Source: a virus
Strand: one strand, 5' to 3'
Length of the DNA stretch: 37,708 bases
IMG/VR virus record: IMGVR_UViG_3300042540_000260
Location: 1-37,708 of that record
The translations under genes were made by a program, and so were the position numbers. The notes under the pieces were generated by a model that saw only the letters and a program-made list of their open reading frames with translations, did no database searches and was not told where the DNA came from. Position 1 is the first letter of the stretch; the number at the start of each line of letters is the position of its first letter. Of the stretch, positions 1 to 7,704 are shown piece after piece.

Positions 1-2
1 AA

Positions 3-227
3 TGGCTTGTCGCCCGCCGCTTCCTTGGCATCCGCCGCGATGGCAGCAACAACACCGCGCTCATCGGCAGTGTGCAGACCCTCGGCGTTGATCAAAGCGC
101 AGGCTCGCCAACATGGACTTTCGCGCTGACCGCCGACGATACCAACGAAGCCTTGCAACTGGAAGTCACGGGCGCGGCCTCCGAAACCGTTCAATGGCGG
201 GCCACAGCAATCTATCGCGTTGCTTAA
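3..227 (+). CDS. C-terminal end of a phage tail/fibre-like protein (5' end outside window)
   Basis: An open frame runs from the window edge to a TAA at 225-227, giving about 74 residues of a C-terminus. The composition is small, polar and beta-prone (Gly, Thr, Ala, Val), and the end reads like the closing beta-strands of phage tail or fibre domains, with a run around TGAASETVQWRATAIYRV. The next gene begins one base after the stop, so it is the first visible member of the tail-associated operon. There are no catalytic motifs in this fragment. The tail assignment rests on composition and on its neighbours and is not a firm family match. Confidence 0.6.
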   Translation, partial: WLVARRFLGIRRDGSNNTALIGSVQTLGVDQSAGSPTWTFALTADDTNEALQLEVTGAASETVQWRATAIYRVA

Positions 228-228
228 T

Positions 229-771
229 ATGAACACCGAAACCATCTACAACGTCCTCCTCGACCAGCCTCGCCAGATTGACGGCAGGACATGGCACGGC
301 TTCAGCTACCAGATAACCCGCGATGATAGCGGCAAGATCGAAGTGCGCGAGCATGGCTGGCCGACGAAGCTGACCATTTACGAAGCGGACGGCCCCGAAC
401 TCGATGCGCTGGACGAGGCTACGGTTAAGGCCGCTATTGAGGCCGCGCTGCCCGCGGATGAGAGCTATGTGATTCCGCCGCCGCCTGTGCCGTTTGTGGA
501 GACTTTTACGGCAGAGCAAGTGGTCGCCAAGTATTTCTCCGCCTACCAGATCGCCGCCCTGCAACGCTTGGAAATGGCCCTCATGCAAGCAGGCAAGCCC
601 CTCGGCGTGAAGATGACCGCCGCGAAGACATGGCTTGAAGGCGTCATGCTTTCTTGGGCCGCGAACCCAACACCCGCACCAGCGGAGTCTTTCGGCGTGC
701 CGCAGGCGACCTTTGCGGAGGCCAGTGCGGAGGCTGTGGCTGACCTCAATACCCCAAACCCCGAATCATAA
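229..771 (+). CDS. Hypothetical tail-associated protein, 180 aa
   Basis: I do not recognise the family. I chose ATG 229, one base after the upstream stop, rather than a TTG at 220 that would overlap the preceding gene. The N-terminal ~75 residues look like a compact mixed alpha/beta domain that begins MNTETIYNVLLDQPRQIDG. A proline-rich linker (PPPPVP near residue 87) follows, then a helical segment of about 50 residues, then an Ala/Pro-rich tail. The last base of its TAA is the first base of the next ATG, so the two genes are translationally coupled. Its position after a tail gene suggests a fibre accessory or assembly role, but this is inference only. Confidence 0.6.
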   Translation: MNTETIYNVLLDQPRQIDGRTWHGFSYQITRDDSGKIEVREHGWPTKLTIYEADGPELDALDEATVKAAIEAALPADESYVIPPPPVPFVETFTAEQVVAKYFSAYQIAALQRLEMALMQAGKPLGVKMTAAKTWLEGVMLSWAANPTPAPAESFGVPQATFAEASAEAVADLNTPNPES

Positions 772-986
772 TGGCATTCCTATCCGCATATTATCCCCAG
801 CCCGTAGTGGCAGGAACCACCGCAGGAACCTATGCGGAGGGAGACGATGCTGCCTTCAAGGTGGGATCGGATGACATTGAGATCACTAGTGCGGCCAAGG
901 GGATTATCTTTCGGGATTCCAATGGGGTCAGACGCCGACTCAGAGTAGACACAGACGGAACCCCGCTAACAGAGGTATTACCATGA
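771..986 (+). CDS. Small phage virion-associated protein, 71 aa
   Basis: The gene is coupled at both ends, with TAATG to the gene before and ATGA to the gene after. The protein has a beta-rich second half (DIEITSAAKGIIFRDSNG, then RRRLRVDTDGT) that resembles short C-terminal modules seen in many phage tail-associated proteins, where one face is read out as 'I/V-x-R-D/S-x-x-G-x-R'. There is no signal peptide, membrane segment or metal-binding motif. A structural or accessory tail role is likely from context. The exact function is unknown. Confidence 0.55.
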   Translation: MAFLSAYYPQPVVAGTTAGTYAEGDDAAFKVGSDDIEITSAAKGIIFRDSNGVRRRLRVDTDGTPLTEVLP

Positions 987-1690
987 TGAAGAAACTAGCA
1001 CTTACACTTGTATTCGGGATTCTGGGAGTCGGGGTCTATGGCCAGACAATCAAGAGTCTGGGGTACAACACGACCAATGGGCAGGTGGTTTATAGCGGAA
1101 CGAATTTGCTGGAGTTTGCTGACAATGTTCAATTTCAGAATGTTTGGGCGCGAGGCAACTTTGCTGTTAGGAGCGGCACGAATGATCCGATAGTTTATAT
1201 AGGGGACGATTTGATTGAAACATCTGTTCCCATTGAATTTTTAACTAACGCGGCGTCATTAACCCGCACCAATCTCGGTCTCGGATGGAGCGCGTTGACT
1301 AATACCAACGCTTCAAATTTCCGAAATGCTATTGACCTCGGAACAAACGATTCTCCTAGGTTTGGAGCAGTAAACGTGATTGACACTATATTTTCTTTTG
1401 GACAGACCTTAATCAGTGGAGGTTCAATTTCGGTTAATAATTCTAACAGCCAAGGCGTTTCAATGAATCCTGCTGGTTATACGGCTGGAAGTATCAATAT
1501 TGTGAGTGGTGTAGGAGGTAATACAAATGCGATTACTTTTAGTGCTGCCGCAGCCGCAGCAACCCGCACGAATCTTGGAATCGGCAATGGCATCACCACC
1601 AACCGCACTTTTGTCTCCTACAACGGAACTAACTACACCACGAACTCCGTGACCATATCCAACGGGATCATAACTGGCTGGACACAATAG
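983..1690 (+). CDS. Secreted fibre-like repeat protein, 235 aa
   Basis: Residues 1-20 form a clear Sec signal peptide: MMKK, then a hydrophobic core, then VYG before Gln21, a plausible signal peptidase I site. There is no lipobox Cys. The mature part is rich in Asn, Thr and Gly and holds two copies of a TRTNLGLG/TRTNLGIG-type unit (near residues 93 and 193). Between them, FRNAIDLGTNDSPRFGAV matches the 'F-x-x-A-L-x-L-G-T-x-D-S-P-x-F-G' repeats of phage tail-fibre proteins. The start overlaps the upstream stop by ATGA. A signal peptide on a fibre-like protein is unusual: the product may act at the host envelope (receptor masking or exclusion) instead of in the virion. Confidence 0.6.
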   Translation: MMKKLALTLVFGILGVGVYGQTIKSLGYNTTNGQVVYSGTNLLEFADNVQFQNVWARGNFAVRSGTNDPIVYIGDDLIETSVPIEFLTNAASLTRTNLGLGWSALTNTNASNFRNAIDLGTNDSPRFGAVNVIDTIFSFGQTLISGGSISVNNSNSQGVSMNPAGYTAGSINIVSGVGGNTNAITFSAAAAAATRTNLGIGNGITTNRTFVSYNGTNYTTNSVTISNGIITGWTQ

Positions 1691-1707
1691 ACATAATAAC
1701 CTAAACT
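1679..1707 (+). promoter_or_regulatory. Candidate promoter for the portal gene
   Basis: TGGACA (1679-1684) and TAAACT (1702-1707) are separated by 17 bases, the same register as the other candidates in this window. The second element begins 16 bases before the portal ATG, so the expected transcript start would leave only about four untranslated bases. The upstream element lies inside the end of the preceding coding region, and TGGACA is a weak match on its own. The call rests on the repeated geometry. Confidence 0.3.
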
Positions 1708-1717
1708 CTTTAATTCA

Positions 1718-3988
1718 ATGGCTTCTAACGGTAACGCAGAATTGGAAAATCTACCAGAAAGTGGTAGTCCCCCGAAAAAACGCATCAAATCATCTGATAG
1801 CCTTGTCTCTATTGCAGACAAGTATATCGAACAAGACGAGGATGCGGCATATCTTCGGGCGCGGGCGCAAGCCCTAGTCAATGGAGAAGCCCCCTACGAT
1901 GCCGAAGAATTAAAATCCAAAGGACTGACCCATGTGGTCAATGCTAATTTTGGGGAAGCAAATGCCATCATGGAAGCCGCTTTGGCTCCGTATATCGAAC
2001 TACAGAACGGGGTTCCTCGTATTGCTAATGTCGTTATGGATTCTTATCAGGGCGACTCCAATGAGGACTCCGAAATCATCTCTGAAGAGTTTGACTGGAT
2101 GCTTAAAGAATGGAGCGATCATGCCTACAACATGCAACTTCTTTCCCGTGAGTTTGTGGGTGACGGGGTTGGTGTTGCTATGTGGCCCGACGAACGCTCC
2201 ATCTTCTGGGAGCCTTGCGGCCTTAAAGACTTCAAGGTGGCCCGCGATACCAAGGTATCAGATGAATCTATTGAGGTCGCCATCGTCCAACGCTCCATGA
2301 GCGTGAGCGAACTTTACCGCTATATCCGTAACCCAAAAGCCGCAAAAGAATTGGGATGGAATCTCAATGCAGTTAAACAAGCTATTTGGAAAGCTTCCAC
2401 CAAGCGGGATCAATGGAAGAACTACACCGCCCACTGGGAAGATTTTGAGCGCGAAATCAAAGAGAATGATCTTTACGCTGGAGAGTCGGCATACCATCGC
2501 GCTCAATTGATTTACGGATACAACCGCGAATTCGACGGCAAATTCACCCAGCTTATCGGTTCCCGCGACTCTTCGGATTTCCTCTATGAGCGTTACAGCC
2601 GTTATGGAAATGTAAACCAGTGCTTTGTTATTTTTACCTATGGAGTCGGACAAGGAACCTTCCACACGATTCGTGGACTGAAGCAAAAGATCTATAACCA
2701 GATCCAGATTTCCAATCGTGTTCTTTGCCAGTCTGCCCAAGCTGCTATTACAGCAGGACTCATTCAGTTACAGGGTGACGCCGAAGCTATCCAAGACTTT
2801 CAATATATTGAGGTTGGGCCTTATACGTTCATCCCTAGTGGGTTGACCCCGATCCAACTTCAACCTCCTTCTATTGCAACTCAGGGTCTCCCTGTTTACA
2901 ACCTAATGAGCCAAGTGTTGCAGAACAACACAGGCAGCTATCGCTCACGCCAAACAGGATCAGATGGTCAGGCCCGTTCTGCTACAGAGGTTGTACAGCA
3001 GGCCCGCCAAGAATCGACATTGAACGCCGCAGCATTAGAGCTTTTTTACACTCCGTATAACAAGCTGCTTACCGAGCAATACCGTAGGGCTGTAAATCCT
3101 CTTCTTACCGCCAATGACAAGGGCGGGCAACTTGCTCTTGAGTTTCGCAGGCGTTGTGCTCGCAGGGGAGTAAGCGTCGAGCGTATGCGCCAGTTCCTTA
3201 AAGTCACAGCCTTCCGTGCCATGGGTGACGGAAGCCCCGTAATGACCGAAATGGCATCCAAACAACTTATGGAGCTTTATTCCTTGATGGATGAAAAGGG
3301 CAAAGAAAACACTCTTCGTTCTGTCATCGCTGGCATCTCTGGTGTGGGTTGGCAAAAAGTTAATCTATTCGTCTCCGATAAAGGCCCGCGCCGTACCATC
3401 GATTACGATATTGCTAATCTTGAGAATGGAAACCTCCGTCAAGGTATCCAGCAAATGGTTCACGATAGCCAGAACCATGCTGTGCATATTGAGGCTCATA
3501 TCCCGATGATTGCCGAGATTATTGAAGCACATCGTCAGCAGCAGATGGCCGATGAGCAGGCAATGCAGATCCTTCGTCCCGCCGCAGACCACGTTACAGA
3601 ACATCTTGTCTTGTTTTCTAATAACAGCTTCAGGGCGCAGGAAGTTCGCGAACTCAAGCGCCAACTCCAGAATCTTACGGCTTACATCGATGAACTTGAG
3701 CAACAGGTCATCAACCGTATGATGGCTCAACAAAGCCAAGCGCAAGAACAGGCCATGCAGCAAGCGCCTCAAGGACAGATTGATCCACGTTCCGAAATGG
3801 AACTTCAAAAAGCGCAACTCAAGTTAGCCGAAATGCAGGAAAAGCGGATGATGAACCAAGAGACCCATCAGCAAAAGATGGAAACAATCCGCCAACAGAT
3901 GGCTCTGAATGATCTTAAAACCCGCAGTTCTATTCTGGAGAAAACCGCCAGACCCGCAGGCCGACCCCCGATGGCTACAACGGCGTAA
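1718..3988 (+). CDS. Portal protein (podovirus-type), 756 aa
   Basis: The portal is the dodecameric ring at the DNA-packaging vertex, through which DNA enters and leaves the head. The length fits large podoviral portals. The order of sequence blocks fits too: an N-terminal alpha/beta wing (around residues 95-250), a stem/clip region, then a helical crown with stretches such as QTGSDGQARSATEVVQQ, typical of portal 'TATEI/ATEV' segments that precede the long helices. The C-terminal ~150 residues are Gln/Met/Glu-rich coiled coil, resembling a portal barrel. The gene is followed by scaffold and capsid genes, the expected head order. The ATG at 1718 has no Shine-Dalgarno sequence, only an A/T-rich leader. 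Confidence 0.85.
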   Translation: MASNGNAELENLPESGSPPKKRIKSSDSLVSIADKYIEQDEDAAYLRARAQALVNGEAPYDAEELKSKGLTHVVNANFGEANAIMEAALAPYIELQNGVPRIANVVMDSYQGDSNEDSEIISEEFDWMLKEWSDHAYNMQLLSREFVGDGVGVAMWPDERSIFWEPCGLKDFKVARDTKVSDESIEVAIVQRSMSVSELYRYIRNPKAAKELGWNLNAVKQAIWKASTKRDQWKNYTAHWEDFEREIKENDLYAGESAYHRAQLIYGYNREFDGKFTQLIGSRDSSDFLYERYSRYGNVNQCFVIFTYGVGQGTFHTIRGLKQKIYNQIQISNRVLCQSAQAAITAGLIQLQGDAEAIQDFQYIEVGPYTFIPSGLTPIQLQPPSIATQGLPVYNLMSQVLQNNTGSYRSRQTGSDGQARSATEVVQQARQESTLNAAALELFYTPYNKLLTEQYRRAVNPLLTANDKGGQLALEFRRRCARRGVSVERMRQFLKVTAFRAMGDGSPVMTEMASKQLMELYSLMDEKGKENTLRSVIAGISGVGWQKVNLFVSDKGPRRTIDYDIANLENGNLRQGIQQMVHDSQNHAVHIEAHIPMIAEIIEAHRQQQMADEQAMQILRPAADHVTEHLVLFSNNSFRAQEVRELKRQLQNLTAYIDELEQQVINRMMAQQSQAQEQAMQQAPQGQIDPRSEMELQKAQLKLAEMQEKRMMNQETHQQKMETIRQQMALNDLKTRSSILEKTARPAGRPPMATTA

Positions 3989-3997
3989 TATTTATAC

Positions 3998-4026
3998 TAG
4001 ACAAATTTAAAATCTGCGTATAGTTA
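3998..4026 (+). promoter_or_regulatory. Candidate promoter upstream of the 4037 gene
   Basis: TAGACA (3998-4003) is followed 17 bases later by TAGTTA (4021-4026). An alternative -10, TATAGT at 4019-4024 (5/6 to the sigma-70 consensus), would give a 15-base spacer. The TAG begins 16 bases before the ATG, as at the portal gene and the 20782 gene. It sits in the only gap between portal and this gene. Confidence 0.4.
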
Positions 4027-4036
4027 GATCTTATTA

Positions 4037-4324
4037 ATGGATTGGACAGATCAAGATGCTGGTGAATGGGCGAGGGCATGGTCGTTGCCCATTATGCAGA
4101 AGGGGCTTAAATTCATCTCCAAGCGGGTTCGTCCGAAGCGGAGCAGTAGTCCTGTGGCACAAGGTTTCGATTTGTCGCCAGTGTTCATTAAGAGCGCGGG
4201 TTTTTACGAGGGCAGTCAAGAGGTTATGGATCTCATTGAAACTCTTGGTTATGGACAGGTAAATAAACCTAAATTTGACTTGCCAGAACCCTTTTCCCAT
4301 ATAACTTCAGAAGAAACCAAATAA
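4037..4324 (+). CDS. Hypothetical head-module protein, 95 aa
   Basis: This small protein lies between portal and scaffold. It is basic in the middle (KRVRPKRSSS near residues 29-38) and otherwise mixed, with no membrane segment or recognised motif. Its place and size suit a minor head or assembly factor, but the family is not recognised. The next gene starts eight bases after its stop. The start has no Shine-Dalgarno sequence; it follows an A/T leader and a promoter-like element. Confidence 0.6.
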   Translation: MDWTDQDAGEWARAWSLPIMQKGLKFISKRVRPKRSSSPVAQGFDLSPVFIKSAGFYEGSQEVMDLIETLGYGQVNKPKFDLPEPFSHITSEETK

Positions 4325-4332
4325 TATAACTT

Positions 4333-5667
4333 ATGGCTAATATCCTTAATTCCGCCCTTACGGGTGACGCAGACTTTGCTGGAACCATTTTTGGAGGCGC
4401 TAATGCCGAACCAGCCCCCGAAGCTCAACCCAATGAAACTCCAGCGCCCGAAACCCAAGAGCCAGATGTCAAGCCCGCAGCCGAAACCCCGAAAGAGGAA
4501 GCTTCTAAAGAAGAGAAAAAAGCTCCCATCAAAGCGGAACCCAAGACCGAAAAGAAACCCAAGGCCACCAAGGAAGAAGCGGAGAAGGTAGTTTCAGATA
4601 TTACCAAAGAAGTGTCTTCGGAGGCCACTACAGAGAAATCAAATGAAAATACTTCAGAGGACGATCTCCCTGTCAACCCCCACTTTGCCGATAAGCCCGT
4701 AGCGGACAAGCCCGAAGGTGATGATTCCGAGAAGGGAATCTCAAGCTGGAAGGAGATCAAAGGCGAAATGAAAAAAGCCCGTGAAGAGCGGGATCGTCTC
4801 AAGGCCGAATTGGAAGCCACCAAAGAGAAGGTGGGTAAGTATGAAGGAGAGACCGTTAAAACCCTTCAAGAAGAGCTTGAGGCTTACAAAACTCGCATGG
4901 CAGAGCTTAATCGCGAGCTAAAGACCGCAAACTTTGAAAGAAGTCCCGAATACGTTGAGACTATCAAAAAGCCTCTAAGCGGCCTCCAAGGCGATTTGAA
5001 AGCCATTGCAGAAGCCAATGACGCCGACTTCTCCAAGCTGTGGCAAGCACTGACTGAGCCAGACGCCCGTAAGCGTATCGATTCTCTGGAAGACCTTACC
5101 TCCGACTTCAAGCGCATGGAACAACTTTCCATCGTCAAAATGGCCGATAAATACCATGAGTTGGCCCAATACCATCAAAGGTTCCAACAAGAAGCCGAGA
5201 CCCTTGCAGAGGCAGAAGCTGCCCGTAAGGCCCAATCTGAACAGGAGTTTATTGAGAACGACCTACGACTCCAGAAGGCTTTTACAGCCAAGACTTGGAC
5301 TAATCTGGAAGACCGATACAATTTCCTCCAAGAAATCGACGGACAGGATGATTGGAATAGCCATATCCGCAATGCCAAGAAAAACGCCGCAGAGACTAAT
5401 TTGGATCGCTTGAGCGTCGAAGACCGAAGCGCCATCCTCGCACGGGCTGCTGTTGTCCCCTTCCTAGAATCGGCCATCAACCACTATACAACCCAGATGG
5501 AGCGGGTGAATGCCGAAAAAGACAGCAAAATCAAAGAACTCCAGACTCAACTAGAAGGTCTGGTTGGCGCTACGCCGTCCCTTGGCAAGGCCACCGAGAC
5601 CGAAGCGGATTCCGATGATGAAGATGCTGACAGTCTGATGAACTTCGGAAAATCTATATTCCGTTAA
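4333..5667 (+). CDS. Capsid scaffolding-like protein, 444 aa
   Basis: The protein is highly charged. The first ~125 residues are low-complexity Pro/Glu/Lys/Ala. A long predicted coiled coil (roughly 135-200, EERDRLKAELEATKEKV) follows, then further helical stretches and an acidic end (TEADSDDEDADSLMNFG) that closes with a short hydrophobic/basic tail, KSIFR. Phage scaffolds are elongated helical proteins with a C-terminal capsid-binding tail, and they are coded just before the major capsid protein, as here. No protease motif is visible. Assignment is by composition, order and length and not by sequence family, because scaffolds diverge quickly. Confidence 0.7.
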   Translation: MANILNSALTGDADFAGTIFGGANAEPAPEAQPNETPAPETQEPDVKPAAETPKEEASKEEKKAPIKAEPKTEKKPKATKEEAEKVVSDITKEVSSEATTEKSNENTSEDDLPVNPHFADKPVADKPEGDDSEKGISSWKEIKGEMKKAREERDRLKAELEATKEKVGKYEGETVKTLQEELEAYKTRMAELNRELKTANFERSPEYVETIKKPLSGLQGDLKAIAEANDADFSKLWQALTEPDARKRIDSLEDLTSDFKRMEQLSIVKMADKYHELAQYHQRFQQEAETLAEAEAARKAQSEQEFIENDLRLQKAFTAKTWTNLEDRYNFLQEIDGQDDWNSHIRNAKKNAAETNLDRLSVEDRSAILARAAVVPFLESAINHYTTQMERVNAEKDSKIKELQTQLEGLVGATPSLGKATETEADSDDEDADSLMNFGKSIFR

Positions 5668-5671
5668 AGTC

Positions 5672-5700
5672 TTGACTCAAATTTGATTATTTGATAAAAG
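5672..5700 (+). promoter_or_regulatory. Candidate promoter giving a leaderless transcript for the 5707 gene
   Basis: TTGACT (5672-5677) is followed 17 bases later by TAAAAG (5695-5700). The second element starts exactly 12 bases before the ATG at 5707, so standard promoter geometry would place +1 on the A of the start codon. It fills the only gap between scaffold and this gene. Confidence 0.4.
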
Positions 5701-5706
5701 TCTAAG

Positions 5707-5925
5707 ATGCAACCTTGGGATACATTTATTAAGGGATCTACCAATGCGCTTGGAGGATCTAGTGTTGCAGCCGTAGATCCATCAACTGGTGGAAAAAATG
5801 TTCCAAGAAAATTTACAGACAAAGAAGTTTTACAAGTTCGTAGACAGATTGATAATAAATTAAGATATGGACAACCCGTATCTGACGAAGAAAAAGCTTT
5901 TGCTAGAAAAATTGGCGCTATCTAA
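5707..5925 (+). CDS. Hypothetical head-module protein, 72 aa
   Basis: The family is not recognised. The N-terminal third is Gly/Ser-rich and flexible (GSTNALGGSSVAAVDPSTGG); the C-terminal half is basic and helical (TDKEVLQVRRQIDNKLRYG, then a DEEKAF helix). It has its own promoter-like element and a second, stronger one behind it, so it may be transcribed separately from the capsid gene. It is A/T-rich compared with the capsid gene. A small virion or assembly protein is the simplest guess. Confidence 0.6.
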   Translation: MQPWDTFIKGSTNALGGSSVAAVDPSTGGKNVPRKFTDKEVLQVRRQIDNKLRYGQPVSDEEKAFARKIGAI

Positions 5926-5934
5926 ATTTCGCTA

Positions 5935-5963
5935 TTGACAATTTTGGAAATATATAATAATTT
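5935..5963 (+). promoter_or_regulatory. Probable promoter of the major capsid gene
   Basis: A perfect TTGACA (5935-5940) within GCTATTGAC is followed 17 bases later by TAATTTC. AATAAT at 5956-5961 (15-base spacer, 5/6 to sigma-70) is an alternative -10. The same GCTATTGAC and TAATTTC recur in the same register upstream of the 20782 gene, which makes chance unlikely. It would start a transcript near 5970 with a long leader before the capsid ATG. Confidence 0.6.
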
Positions 5964-6136
5964 CCCACTAAGACTGAAGTCTGAGTTGGTCGCAGACACC
6001 TCGCTGGCGGGTTAGCGCCTTCAAAATTTGTAGCCGTAAATCTCTGGTCGCGGCCCAGAAACTCAACCGATAAACGGGCATCCTATGCCTTGATATCAAA
6101 ACTAACCCTAAAACCAAATAGAAATAAACAACTAAT
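5964..6136 (+). promoter_or_regulatory. Structured 5' leader of the major capsid mRNA
   Basis: About 170 bases lie between the promoter-like element and the capsid ATG and hold no gene. Visible inverted repeats are AGACT-GA-AGTCT (5971-5982), a competing pair GTCTG (5979-5983) with CAGAC (5993-5997), GGCAT-CCT-ATGCC (6077-6089) and TTGATATCAA (6090-6099). The last ~40 bases are A-rich and lack a Shine-Dalgarno sequence. A leader that stabilises this mRNA or promotes its translation is plausible, because capsid protein is the most abundant phage product. It does not match a riboswitch I know. Confidence 0.4.
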
Positions 6137-7366
6137 ATGTCAGCACAAACTGCTACTACTTGCGAGGCTATCAATGATAATTTCCAGCGCGAGACTGGAC
6201 GTATCGCCCTTGGTACTCATCGCTTGGGTCTGTATAAAGACCCCTATCTGCGTTTTGTCACCCAGTCGGCTTTCCCCGACAACATGGGCAAAACGATCAC
6301 CAACACCATCGCCCAGCGCACGGTTGCCACTGGCAGCGGCTGGGAAGTCATCGGCGTCACTGGCGAAGCTGGTCAGGACAACTCCTGCTTGGCTCCCGTC
6401 AAGAAAGTCGGCTACGCCTTCGATCAGAAGACCTTTTCGCTCCGCCATCAGGCGATTGAGTCGGATTGGATCTGCTTGGAAGACGTTCGCACTTCGGCTT
6501 TCCCGATTGATGATGTCAACAACTACATCAAAATCCTTGCCGACAACGTCAACAAGGAGTGGATTGAGCGTTACGACAACGACTACTATGAGGCTGTTAC
6601 CAAGGTTTCCGTCGAGGCTGGCCTCGCTGAGACCGCTGGTTCCACCTTTGGCTCCTTGCCGAACCCCACCTCCGTCCTTACGGTTGGTGTCCTTCGCGAA
6701 CTCTATGACCGCCTCTACCAGAACAACGCTGGTGATGACGGTGATGCGGTGACCGATGACGGCTCGCCTGTGTTCAACGTGTTTGCCGAACGCGCCACGA
6801 TTGAAAACCTGATCAAACTCAACGAAGATGTCCGTCAGGATATCCGTTACAGTGATCGCGTTAACGATCTGCTTGGTGCCAACGGCTCCTCGCTCCTGCC
6901 CAAGAAGGCTTACGGTGGATTCGTCTTCCATAGCCGCCCGTTCCCGAAGCGTTTCAACGATGACGGCGCTGGTGGTTATACCGAAGTTGCCCCGTATATC
7001 GCTGCCTCTGGCGCGGTTAAGGGAACGAAGTATATCATCAACCCCGCCTACAAGGCTGCGAAGTATACCTCCACGGTGATCTTCCATCCGAAGGCTGTTG
7101 AGTGGCTCGTCCCGAACCCTAACCTCAAGGTTGGCAAGCTTGTCTATGATGCTCAGAACTATCGCGGAGACTTCCGCTGGATCAACGAGTACGACAAGAA
7201 CTGCAACCCTGACAAAAACAGTGGTTACTGGCGCGCTAAGATGGCCTGTGCGGCGAAACAGATCTTCCCTGAGTTTGGGTATTATCTGCTTCACTTGCGC
7301 TGCAATCTGGCTGGCGACCTCGTCGCTTGCCCTAGCGGCTCTGGCTACGGTTACCTCGCGGGCTAA
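6137..7366 (+). CDS. Major capsid protein, 409 aa
   Basis: This is the shell subunit expected to adopt the HK97 fold. Length (~400 aa), position straight after scaffold and portal, and the strongest promoter-like element in the window all agree. The N-terminus shows features common in podoviral major capsid proteins: an early FQRETGRIALG-type helix, then a region of beta-strands and a long spine helix around VNNYIKILADNVNKEWIERY. Codon use is strongly biased to C/G third positions compared with neighbours, typical of highly expressed genes. There is no obvious N-terminal delta domain, which fits a separate scaffold gene. The precise family is not certain from reading alone. Confidence 0.85.
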   Translation: MSAQTATTCEAINDNFQRETGRIALGTHRLGLYKDPYLRFVTQSAFPDNMGKTITNTIAQRTVATGSGWEVIGVTGEAGQDNSCLAPVKKVGYAFDQKTFSLRHQAIESDWICLEDVRTSAFPIDDVNNYIKILADNVNKEWIERYDNDYYEAVTKVSVEAGLAETAGSTFGSLPNPTSVLTVGVLRELYDRLYQNNAGDDGDAVTDDGSPVFNVFAERATIENLIKLNEDVRQDIRYSDRVNDLLGANGSSLLPKKAYGGFVFHSRPFPKRFNDDGAGGYTEVAPYIAASGAVKGTKYIINPAYKAAKYTSTVIFHPKAVEWLVPNPNLKVGKLVYDAQNYRGDFRWINEYDKNCNPDKNSGYWRAKMACAAKQIFPEFGYYLLHLRCNLAGDLVACPSGSGYGYLAG

Positions 7367-7388
7367 TTAGTTAGTCTCTATTCATCAA

Positions 7389-7420
7389 GGCTTGCCTTGG
7401 AGTAAAATCTAAGGCAAGCT
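7389..7420 (+). other. Stem-loop after the capsid gene
   Basis: GGCTTGCCTT pairs with AAGGCAAGCT, and the stem extends inward through GGA/TCT to a loop of GTAAAA (7402-7407), giving about 13 pairs including G-U. There is no T-run behind it, so it is not a classic intrinsic terminator. It may protect the 3' end of the capsid mRNA, act as a processing site, or lower transcription into the following genes. Confidence 0.5.
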
Positions 7421-7442
7421 CTATGAGGAGAGAATAACTATT

Positions 7443-7685
7443 ATGAAAATCGAAATACCTGAAGGCTATACCCTACCCGAAGACGTTCAAGATGGCGGGA
7501 CTCTAGAAGAACTCGTCACCTTTAAAGTCGAAGGCGAATACCTTGTTCCTACCATGATTGCTGGCGTCGAGATCGCGGCTGAAGAGGCCGAAGACGAAGA
7601 TGAGATGGAGGATGAGGCCGCTGACGAGATGGAAGCTGCCGCTCCGATGGCTGGCATGGGTGAGCGCATCATGGGCATGGCTTAA
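7443..7685 (+). CDS. Small acidic protein next to the capsid gene, 80 aa
   Basis: The N-terminus is a compact stretch (MKIEIPEGYTLPEDVQDGG); the second half is extremely acidic (EEAEDEDEMEDEAADEMEA) and ends in a Met/Gly tail (MAGMGERIMGMA). It is one of the few genes here with a purine-rich Shine-Dalgarno-like stretch (GAGGAGAG, 7423-7434 region), though set some distance from the ATG. Small acidic proteins after capsid genes often decorate or stabilise the head, but no family is recognised. Confidence 0.6.
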   Translation: MKIEIPEGYTLPEDVQDGGTLEELVTFKVEGEYLVPTMIAGVEIAAEEAEDEDEMEDEAADEMEAAAPMAGMGERIMGMA

Positions 7686-7704
7686 AGGACGGAGACCATA
7701 GGCT

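Noticed and set aside
5953-5958. Perfect TATAAT near the capsid promoter
   Set aside because: It is only 12 bases from TTGACA, too close for that pair. It may still contribute to melting, but the 15- and 17-base partners fit better.
6090-6752. Plus-strand open frame over the capsid leader and gene start
   Set aside because: The product is Ser/Arg/Thr/Leu low-complexity, typical of a wrong frame of a biased gene. The capsid frame fits family features and the expected length.
6140-7294. Long minus-strand open frame (384 codons) inside the major capsid gene
   Set aside because: It is a shadow produced by the strong C/G third-position bias of the capsid gene. Its protein has no recognisable fold and it lacks a separate promoter.
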